Below are positions 11,476 through 20,371 of a stretch of DNA of 64,000 nucleotides, piece by piece. The stretch lies in assembly GCF_023159225.1 (NCBI RefSeq), contig NC_063162.1, positions 103,308,094 through 103,372,093 on the forward strand. Reading direction: 5' to 3'. Under the pieces are notes generated by a model. That model did no database searches and had not been told where the DNA came from. It saw nothing but the letters and a program-made list of their open reading frames with translations. Origin of the DNA: Perognathus longimembris pacificus (taxonomy: Eukaryota > Chordata > Mammalia > Rodentia > Heteromyidae). Positions within the stretch are counted from its first letter, which is position 1. Each line of letters starts with the position of its first letter. A program made the translations under genes and the position numbers.

Positions 11476-12465
11476 AACCTATGGAAATGGGTAATAAGTA
11501 TGTGGGAAAAAAGCACTCAATCTCTGAAGATTGAAGAAAATCCACACAATGAGATATTGTTACACTTACTCAAAATAAGTAAAATTAAAAAGGATGGGAA
11601 CACAAATTCATAAGAGACATGGAGCAACTGTATCTTTCATATATTGCTGCTGGGTTCAACCACTCTGGAAAACTGTTCAACCAGTTTGGAAAATATTCTG
11701 GCAGTTTCTTCTAAAAACCAAACATATATTTACCTCATGACCCTACAACTCTATTACCTTATCTTGGTGTGGGGGGGGGAACATAATCACAAAAAGATTT
11801 GTACAAGAATGTACAAGTATAGCTTTATTCACAATAGTCACAAACTGGAAATAGCCTAAATGTCCATTGGAAAGAGAACATGCAAATAAACTGGATGCAT
11901 TCATATACCAGAGTACTATCAAATGAGAAAAGGAATTATCAACATGAATAGATCTCAGAAACATGCTAAATGAAAGAAAGAGGGCCTGTATAGATAGTAA
12001 TATTTACGTTGTATAAACTTTTGAACAGGTAAAATGAATCTGTGGGAGAAAAAAGACCAGAAAAGTGATTGCCTGGGGTAGTGATTGGACTGGGGTGGGG
12101 ATAGAGTGCAAAGAGCAAAGGAACTTTCTGAGATGAAGACAATATTCTATTTCTTTCTAGGAGTTTAGGAATGTATGTATTTTTAAAAACTCCATCGGTA
12201 TGTTTCAGATTCATACCCAATACCATAAAAAATATTGAGCTTTAGTTGATGACATGCATGTTGAAGTGCTTAGGCATGAAGGCCACTCACTTTGAAATAA
12301 TATAAGAAATAAGATGGGCTGATAGGTGAATAGATGGAAGCATATGTGATAAAGTATACATCTGTCAACCCCAGAATCTAGGTGGCAGGTACAAGGTGAT
12401 TAATGTACAGTCCTCTCAACTTTTCTGGTATCTGAAAATTTTCATAATGAAATGTTTAGGAAAAG

Positions 12466-13707
12466 AAAAAGAGTAACAGTACTTCAGCTGACATCTGTGA
12501 CAGACTATATTCCTGGGTCTTCATAAATAGTCGCCAATAATTTGCACACATCAGCACTCCAGAGGGAACTGACTAGTCAGCTGGAAGGAGTTTATTAAGC
12601 ACAAAAACATTCTGGGTATGTATTTTGACTAAAGATGAGGGACTATTTTAATTTCTTTAATCTCCTGAGTGTCTCTGCAAATGCACTGCTAGATTATCTC
12701 ATCTTCTCAATTTAGGACTGAATTTTGAAAGGTATTATATTTATAGCACAGAATCTACCATCCGTAGTTAGCAATTAAACATATTATGACATCATTGACT
12801 TTTGAGTTTGGGAGTCTTGCAGTCAACTAGTCATGTGACTGAACTCTCAACCTCTAAGAGTCTTAGGAGCAAACTCTAGCTCTAGATTAGCTCCACTATA
12901 AACTCTGTCATAACTCACAATTGACTTAGGTGCTAGCATATTCCCCTGAATATGGTAAGTGACCATTAATATTAAATAATATTAAATGGCAGGTAATGAA
13001 TGAGTCAGACTCAGTTTTACTTTTTCACTAGAGTTCTAATAGTGTTTGTGTAGCTTACCTATAACCTATAAAATACAAAATAAGCACTCAGTGTTAATGA
13101 CAGTAACACTAGCCAATGTTAGCTTACTAGCCAATTTATCTCAGTCTTTAGAAAACAGGGAAGAAATAATAAATATGATCAGCATAAGGTATTAAGCATC
13201 TGCAAACATTTTAAGGCCTTTAATATTTTAAAGTAATATAGTTTGGGCCACTCAGTTTCTCAAATAATTAAAAAAAATAAACAGCAGTATTTAGTATCTT
13301 TAAGCACTTAGATAATGAAGGTGCATCAGAAAATTGGTGGCCAGGACCCTAAAATCATATTAAAAAATTAAGTTATATTCTACTTGTATCCTAGTGTGGT
13401 CTTAGCCTGATTACTCTTGATAACTGAGTTGAGTCTTAGATGACTGTATCTGCTGATGTTTCCATCTACTGATTCTAATTATTTTCAGAACAAAACCTAG
13501 ATGATAGAGTGAAAAGGATAAGTTGAATAGTGGTCCCTCCTGGTTGATGGGTGTGGTTGCTGCTTGGCAACCACATCATACCTAAGGAGGGTAGATTCTA
13601 CCACTGCCAAGGCCTAGTTCACAGGAAAACTGAAGCCAGATTTGCAGTGTAATATACAAAATGTATATGTATTATATTGTATTTATAATATATAATTAAA
13701 ATTATAT
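12466..13707. other. Unique AT-rich DNA
   Basis: No repeat family or gene recognised. Confidence 0.5.
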
Positions 13708-13935
13708 AGGTATTTTTTTCCCTATCAGCCCTGGGCTTGAACTCAGTGCCTGGCCCTGACCTTGAACTTTTTCACTCATGGCTAGTTCTCTACTACTTGA
13801 GCCACACATCAACTTTTGACTTTGTTTTTTTGCTAGTTAATTGAAGTCTCCCTGATTTTCCTGCCTGGGCTGGCTTTGAACCATGATCGTCAGATCTCAG
13901 CCTCCTGAGTGGCTAGGATTACAAGGCATGAGACA
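13708..13935 (-). mobile_element. Antisense B1-like + Geo dimeric SINE
   Basis: The reversed right arm (gcttgaactcagtgcctggc, tctctactacttgagccac) is joined through ttgctagttaattgaagtct to the reversed B1-like arm (cagcctcctgagtggctagg). Confidence 0.85.
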
Positions 13936-16900
13936 CATGATAGGATGTAATAAAAAGTAATATAAAATAAAATATTTAAAAGCTTTAAAATGTTTTCAGA
14001 TGCTTCAATTGAGCCTCAGAACACTGTTTGCCTACGTGAAGGTAGGAGCTACAAACTGGAGAAGGGGAGGTAAAGATGTGGAAGCCGAGAGAAGAATATA
14101 TTTATTGTGAATAGGAAGTTATAGTGTTCAATGGCTTCATGAAGAGGGATAGAGTGTGACAAGAATTATAACCTCATAATGATAAGTCCCATTACAGGTC
14201 AGCATAGCAGGGGTCTCGCTAGGTGTTAGCCACGCTTGCAGGAAGGCTTTTTAGAATGATCTAACAGCACTGTGAATTCTAAAACATAAATCACCCTGAC
14301 TCCTCTTGAAACCTTCTTTTAGGAAAGATAACTACCTATAACTTTTTCTTGACACATGAGACCAAGCAACCAATATTAGCGACTTAGAAAAACACCTAAA
14401 ATAATTGTGTTCCACTGCACTTCTTTATCTACCATATCATGTTCCTGACATTCTCTACATGGCATAAGAAAAGATGATGAACTGACAGAATTTCCTTAGA
14501 GAATTTTTGATCCGCTGAAGAGAAATGGACTCAGATGTGCTTTCTTTACTTCACTGTGGCTGAAGGAAAAAGAGAGTCTGTACTACTGTGGAAATGCCTT
14601 TAGCATCCATTAAAGTTGTCAGAATGCCTTAGGACCCTTGGGAAGAATGGATATGGCGATGGGGATGGTTTTCCAGAAAATGTAAGGTGCCACTGGGGGT
14701 GACCCCTTCCAGAAGGCTCAGTATGCCCCACATTGTACAGAACAGGCCCCATCTCCTGCTTGGCCATTACAATGTTTAGAAGGCTTAGCTCATTAAACCA
14801 GGAACTATGAAAGTGCCGATCATAGGGACACTGGGATAAACCACCTACAGGTTATAAACCTTTACATGAAATGTGAATTCATCCTGTCTAGGGGGACTAC
14901 ACACAACACATTGATGTGTACTCATACACATCTAGTGCATAAGTGCTAATACACACAAATATGACATATAAATAAGATGTATAATTATAAGCTATATAAT
15001 TATGCTGGTATTTATAGACTTAACTAAAACACTACTTAAGCTTTTGGACAAGTTTTAATTTTAGTAAATATTAGTAAAGATAAGGTAGCAAATTTCAGAC
15101 ATATTGGATTGAAACCTATTTGACTGACCACCCAAAAGAATTCTGCCTGTGTCCTAACTACCATCCATCAAAGAATTCACAGAATTGCAGTCTTATTACT
15201 GACATAGTGTTCTTGGGCATGTGTTATGTCATTGTCACCTCAGCTCTGACATGTCAGTTGCCAATCCTACAAAGAAGCCTATGAAGAACCCTATATAGAA
15301 GCCTCTCACAATGAAAGTAGTCTCTTTAAGGCTTTGTTGTTTTTCAAAATGCTTATACTATTTTGTTTCTACCTTATTATTTTATTGGATTCCAGAGGGA
15401 CCCCTTATTTAGTATTCTACCTAGGTTTTTTAAAAGTATAGTGTTAATTTTCATTTCCATTTTAATGAGAGCCCAGGTTGTTTGTTTTGTTTTTATTTTG
15501 CAGATCTTTTAAAAATACTTACAATTACACTAATTTAGTTACTCTCATGAGCTTAAAATTATGAGACTGTAAAAAAATATTCTATGGAACACTAAGTAAA
15601 AAACAACCCACCAATGAATCTGTACTAAGATCTGTTGGTTGTAAGATGTACTCTGATTTCAGACATAGAAATTAGCAAGAAAAATGTGGAGCCTCAGAAT
15701 TGATCAAATATAGTAACTGTATTATATTATTTCCTGTTCAAATCCTATTTGGAAGCAAGTGGAATAGTCATACTCAATGAATCACTGAGCCTCCACACTT
15801 CAATGTGGTCCCGCTTTGGTTAGTGAGCTATTGATAAGGTCAGCTGACTCCATCTCCGTACAGTGTCCTGACCTTGCAGGGGTGCACGCCCATAGGAGTT
15901 AGTTCTAGTACAGTATCTGTATCTTGAAATCTCATATCTCTTACAGACCTTGCAACTATTTAAGCTTAAATGATAACCTTACAGAAGAAAAGCTTCTTAC
16001 CAACTTGTACTGGTTATTATTTATAAGATGCCAAGTGTGTCTATCAGTTAGCTTTGTATTTCCAAAGAAAATTTGTCTATCAATTAAAAAAACAGTAATG
16101 AGTTTAGCTTATTGTATGTAGAAAAGGAAAAAAGATTCTTTGCATTAATTCTTCTAGCTCTTCACTGGGGCCCCATAACAAAAGAGAGGTTAGTGAGAGA
16201 AGAACACACAGACAACATTCCTGTAAGTTTCACATGGCACAGGAACTTTCATAGGGTTTAGTCCCCAGTCTGTTGTGCTATGGGATACTAAATGTGGACA
16301 TTGACTGTGTGTCTGTTGAGCCCTGGCCCCATGTCTGTCTGTCTTGTTTCTCAGCTGTCATACCAAGTTGTATGTGTAGCCACAGGCCCCAAGAGTCGTG
16401 GCCAAGGAATCATAGACCGAAACTTCTGAAATCACGAGGAAAAAGAAACATTTTCCCCTTTTAAGTGGATCATCTCAGGTATTAACTACAGCAAATAAAA
16501 ACTACCTACCCCCCCACACATAACAAACTGTCCAAACTTGAATGCTTTTAGTCTACATTTGAATAGAGATCATAGAAAAATACAATCAGATCAAAGGGCA
16601 CGAACTAAAGGCAGAACCTGGGACAGGGTGAGCAAGGCTTGTTTGTTCAGATTCCTCCTAGCACCCCTGCCTGTATGGAGATAAGGTGGCTCCTTTCCTC
16701 TGGGCCTAAGGAGGGCTCTCCTTTGATCTGCTTCAAGGGAAGTTCAGATCTTTCCTGCACTTGCTGTTTCTCACATTCTCTTAGCTTAAAATATTCAATG
16801 TGTCAAGGTGCCATAGTTTGGGGGCAGGGTGTCCTGTACCCCATCAAAGCTATTTAAGAAATGGCAACAGCTGGGTTTCAAGCAGAAAAAGTGTCATTTA

Positions 16901-17330
16901 ATTGGTGGTGTTACATAAGCACGCATCTGACCACAGAATTTCCCTGGTGAGACTCTCCAGTAGTTTACAGATAAGGAAAGCTGTTATTTTGCTGATATAG
17001 TGGCCTATTTTCTATTCTTTTAAATACTTTATAAGGATAGAGCCACATGGAAAATATTGCCTATTACTAGTCACAACCTATTAAGAGTGGAGAGTAGATT
17101 TTTCACTAATGAAACAATATTCTTTCTAAATGTGAAAATGAATTTGTCTAACACAGTTAAAGGAAGATATGAACCTTTAATTTTTTTGGTGATTTTCCAT
17201 ATAATAGAGGCCTAATAACATACTAGGACACATAGCCTATAAGGCAGAGGGATTAAATAATTCAATTTGCCGTCACTGAACAGAGAGAATCCTTAGGAAA
17301 GGTAAAAATGAGAGCATTGGTAGAAGATTA
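13936..17330. other. Unique non-coding DNA, 3.4 kb
   Basis: AT-rich sequence with no repeat or gene I recognise. Short open frames here (for example 15924-16121, 16273-16464 and 16639-16857) are isolated and carry no identifiable domain. Confidence 0.45.
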
Positions 17331-17440
17331 CATGTACATTATATGTAGTCTTATAATACCTCATTATCTGACCCATGAAACTGCAACCCCTCTATACATC
17401 ATCTTTACAATAACAATAATAATTTTAAAAAAACCAACTT
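17331..17440 (+). mobile_element. Short LINE-1 3' tail
   Basis: The stretch catgaaactgcaacccctct, acatcatctttacaataac and an A-rich end match the L1 3' terminus seen at 8.1, 18.25 and 29.84 kb, with more divergence. Confidence 0.6.
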
Positions 17441-18142
17441 GGTGTGAATTAAGAGAAAGACAGCAGCAGGAAATGAACACAAGTTGATTGTGTGTATGCA
17501 GCACATGTCACCCCATGTCATGGAGAGGTCAGGAAGGGAAAAAATGTGGTCTGGGATACAAGAGTTGCAGTTCCATTGTTACGCCCTACAATACACTAGA
17601 GAAACTGAGGCAAATGGAGATAACAGAACTAATGGGAGAGCTTCACTCAGTGGATGTGCTGAGAATAAAAATGATTTCCAGGTTCTGGGGGTGTCCATTC
17701 TGCTTGAAGTAATCCAAGTCCGTATTCACAGCTCTGTCACTAAACTACTACAAGAGGATCTTGAAATCTTGCACTCGTTTCCTTGCTGTTTGTAGGTCAG
17801 AGGCCATACATACTAAGTGTGCTTGGAAAAACATTAATCAAGGGCTCATGAATCTTGGTTCCATCTAAATGGTTTAAATCCTCAATTACAAAGGAACTTT
17901 CTAAAACCAGAAATGGATAGTGGTACTGTGGGTTCCTTCCCTTTGCTTCCTGCACCTGATTTAGGGCAAAGTACCCTTCTGTCACCACACGGAGCTGCAA
18001 TGACCAAGGTGCAGTTCTGTCTCTTTGTCCTCTCCTTTGTATATTGTTTGTGCACAATCAAACAGCTGGGCACCTGTTAGGAGCTCAGATATGTTTGTCG
18101 AATGATAGAACCCACAGTTTTCCCCAACATGTTTCCCCAAGT
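17441..18142. other. Unique DNA
   Basis: Overlapping short open frames on both strands (17484-17795 and 17797-18073) have no recognisable protein similarity. No gene called. Confidence 0.45.
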
Positions 18143-18158
18143 AAAGAAGCTACCATCA

Positions 18159-18289
18159 GGAAAGGGGGAGGAGGGAAGGGGGTATGAGGGACAAGGTAAC
18201 AAACTGTACAAGAAATGTATCCAGTGCCTAACGTATGAAACTGTAACCTTTCTGTACATCAGTTTGATAATAAAAATTTGAAGAAAAAA
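18159..18289 (+). mobile_element. 131-bp LINE-1 tail with perfect target duplication
   Basis: Severely 5'-truncated L1: G-rich tract, gtatccagtgcctaacgtat, cagtttgataataaaaattt, A-tail. The 16-bp target duplication aaagaagctaccatca lies at 18143-18158 and 18290-18305 without a mismatch. Confidence 0.93.
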
Positions 18290-18305
18290 AAAGAAGCTAC
18301 CATCA

Positions 18306-18972
18306 AATGTATGGCATTTCCTGTTCTAAACAGGAAACTTCCTCCCAAGGGTTTTGCATGATTTCCTCCCCACCCCACCCCATGGCCCGTTTTGGTTCCC
18401 TTATTTCCAGAGGATTTCAATAGTGAGCAGTGCTGGGCTGATGGGAGAGGCAGAGAATACATTTTAACTGTGACTTGAAGAAACCTGCCCTATCTGGATG
18501 CTTAGAACAGGCACAGCCATGACTGGGGGCCTGGAGCATGACTTCAGAATCAATGGGGACTGGAGAATCTAAATTCGTCACCTCTTTTCAAAGGAGATAA
18601 ATGTTCAAGCCAATCAGGCAAACTCATTCCTTCCATGATGGAATTGAACCCACTAATCTGTATATTTTCCCTCTGTCTCTGAAATACTAGATTCCTCCAG
18701 TCAAAGAGAGGCCAATTCATAAATGAACAACAACAAAAATCCTGTGCTGCTGTCCAACTCAGCAGCCAGCCACCTTGGGACAGACGCCAGGGGCCGTTCC
18801 TGTTAGAGCTTACATACTGTCGTTGGCATCAAAGACTCTTCTTTTGACATCAGTTAAAATGCAGTAGGCATCAGAACAGCAACAACAAAAAAGGTTTAAG
18901 CTTTATTTTTCCATCACTGAGAATTACAAAATCTCAGAATAAATTTAGATCTATAAGTGAGGGACTCAAGAG
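18306..18972. other. Unique DNA upstream of the retroviral insertion
   Basis: No gene or repeat recognised. The last bases are purine-rich and form the insertion target of the retroviral copy. Confidence 0.5.
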
Positions 18973-18989
18973 AAGAGAGAAGGGACCAG
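18973..18989 (+). repeat. Left target-site duplication of the retroviral copy
   Basis: The sequence aagagagaagggaccag occurs here and again at 25244-25260. Two of the 17 bases could be poly(A) on the right side, so the certain length is 15 bp. Integrase-made provirus duplications are 4-6 bp. This length is typical of LINE-1 target-primed insertion. Confidence 0.95.
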
Positions 18990-19162
18990 GGGCGGTCCCA
19001 GCTCCCGAGTCTGGGCCGCCCAGGTGTGTACAAGCCCAGCTCCCGAGTCTGGGCTCCACACGTGGTTGGCAGTTTCGGCTCCCGAGTCCGGGCTGCGACC
19101 AAGGCCTGTCGGTTCACTTTTTGTTCACTTTTTACTTCCCCAATAAAACTGTCTTTTTGTCA
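18990..19162 (+). repeat. 5' R region of the retroviral copy
   Basis: Identical base for base to 25047-25218 over 172 positions. It contains three related 19-bp hairpin-forming units (two of cccagctcccgagtctggg and one diverged copy) and an AATAAA at 19142-19147. The 5' edge abuts the target duplication, so no U3 precedes it. Confidence 0.92.
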
Positions 19163-19263
19163 CCTTGTAGCTGGAGACTGTGTGGTGGACTCTTGGGGGA
19201 ACCAGGAATCCCCTCCCTTGGGGGGAACCCTGTTTCATTGTAGCGAACCCCCACTCTACTTCA
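19163..19263 (+). other. U5 region
   Basis: It lies between the end of R (...tttttgtca) and the primer site and ends in ...ttca, like gammaretroviral U5. It is absent downstream of the 3' R, as expected of an RNA copy. Confidence 0.85.
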
Positions 19264-19266
19264 TAT

Positions 19267-19284
19267 TGGTGCATGGGCCGGGAA
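19267..19284 (+). promoter_or_regulatory. Primer binding site, tRNA-Gly type
   Basis: tggtgcatgggccgggaa matches the complement of the 3' end of tRNA-Gly (GCC/CCC type, ending CCAATGCACCA) with one mismatch. It follows the U5 end after three bases. The tRNA-Gly comparison comes from memory of the tRNA sequence. Confidence 0.85.
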
Positions 19285-19352
19285 GAGTCCTTAACCACAA
19301 TATTTTGTTGGGGAAGACGCCCAGGTGAAGAAAAGGAACCTCCGGAGGAATG

Positions 19353-19358
19353 AGGTAT
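19353..19358 (+). promoter_or_regulatory. Candidate major splice donor
   Basis: gag|gtatgt (GT at 19355-19356) fits the donor consensus well and lies between PBS and gag, where gammaretroviral donors lie. A weaker cag|gtgaag is at 19323. With no env gene in this copy, a spliced product would have no obvious role. Confidence 0.4.
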
Positions 19359-19386
19359 GTGTAGGGCTGCCTGAGCAGGCCCGTTT

Positions 19387-20335
19387 TTAGGGCCGCCGAA
19401 GTGGGCCCATTCGTAGAGTGCACTGGCTGTAAGGGCCGTCTGCATGAGTGCACTGGCCGTGGAGGCCGTCTGTGGGGCTGCCGAGTGGGCCCGTCTGTAA
19501 GTGCACTGGCTGTAAGGGCCGTCTGCATGAGTGCACTGGCCGTGGAGGCCGTCTGTGGGGCTGCCGAGTGGGCCCGTCTGTAAGTGCACTGGCTGTAAGG
19601 GCCGTCTGCATGAGTGCACTGGCCGTGGAGGCCGTCTGTGGGGCTGCCGAGTGGGCCCGTCTGTAAGAGTGCACTGGCTGTAAAGGCCGTCTGCATGAGT
19701 GCACTGGCCGTGGAGGCCGTCTGTGGGGCTGCCGAGTGGGCCCGTCTGTAAGTGCACTGGCTGTAAGGGCCGTCTGCATGAGTGCACTGGCCGTAGAGGC
19801 CGTCTGTGGGGCTGCCGAGTGGGCCCGTCTGTAAGTGCACTGGCTGTAAAGGCCGTCTGCATGAGTGCACTGGCCGTAGAGGCCGTCTGTGGGGCTGCCG
19901 AGTGGGCCCATCTGTAAGTGCACTGGCTGTAAGGGCCGTCTGCATGAGTGCACTGGCCGTGAAGGCCGTCTGTGGGGCTGCCGAGTGGGCCCGTCTGTAA
20001 GTGCACTGGCTGTAAAGGCCGTCTGCATGAGTGCACTGGCCGTAGAGGCCGTCTGTGGGGCTGCCGAGTGGGCCCGTCTGTAAGTGCACTGGCTGTAAGG
20101 GCCGTCTGCATGAGTGCACTGGCCGTGAAGGCCGTCTGTGGGGCTGCCGAGTGGGCCCGTCTGTAAGTGCACTGGCTGTAAAGGCCGTCTGCATGAGTGC
20201 ACTGGCCGTGAAGGCCGTCTGTGGGGCTGCCGAGTGGGCCCGTCTGTAAGTGCACTGGCTGTAAGGGCCGTCTGCATGAGTGCACTGGCCGTGAAGGCCG
20301 TCTGTGGGGCTGCCGAGTGGGCCCGTCTGAATCTG
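19387..20335 (+). repeat. 83-bp minisatellite in the retroviral leader, about 11 units
   Basis: Tandem units of 83 bp, with one spacer of 85 bp near 19665. Units are 95% or more alike by eye. Each is internally dimeric: two related halves both start agtgcactgg. Each carries two AGTGCACT palindromes, one GGGCCC palindrome and one ATG-initiated 18-codon ORF. The ATGs lie at 19444, 19527, 19610, 19695, 19778, 19861, 19944, 20027, 20110, 20193 and 20276. Because 83 is not a multiple of three and the complementary strand has no stop, three long antisense frames are open here. These are artefacts of the repeat. Confidence 0.95.
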
Positions 20336-20371
20336 AAGGTGCACCGTCTGTAGGCCTAAGACAGAGAGAAG

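Larger units (their letters stand above)
10490..12465 (+). mobile_element. Old LINE-1 3' region, interrupted by two SINEs
   Basis: Diverged L1 sequence in sense orientation. About 10550-10600 resembles part of ORF2. The stretch 11500-12000 reads like the mammalian L1 ORF2 3' end (ttattcacaatagtcacaaa, tagcctaaatgtccattgg). The 3' end is near aaaattttcataatgaaatg (about 12430-12450). Stops and frameshifts are numerous. SINEs lie at 10836-11053 and 11150-11475. Confidence 0.75.

Noticed and set aside
18990..19263. A complete 5' LTR
   Set aside because: U3 is absent: the sequence before 18990 is the target duplication and unique host DNA, not the U3 seen at 24561-25046.
19387..20335. CRISPR-like array
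   Set aside because: Units are contiguous with no variable spacers, in a mammalian retroviral leader. It is a minisatellite.
19125..20344. Three overlapping long antisense open frames (about 386, 362 and 296 codons)
   Set aside because: All three frames are open because the 83-bp unit has no stop on that strand and cycles through the frames. The peptides are the same repeat read in shifted register, with no start context or conservation argument.
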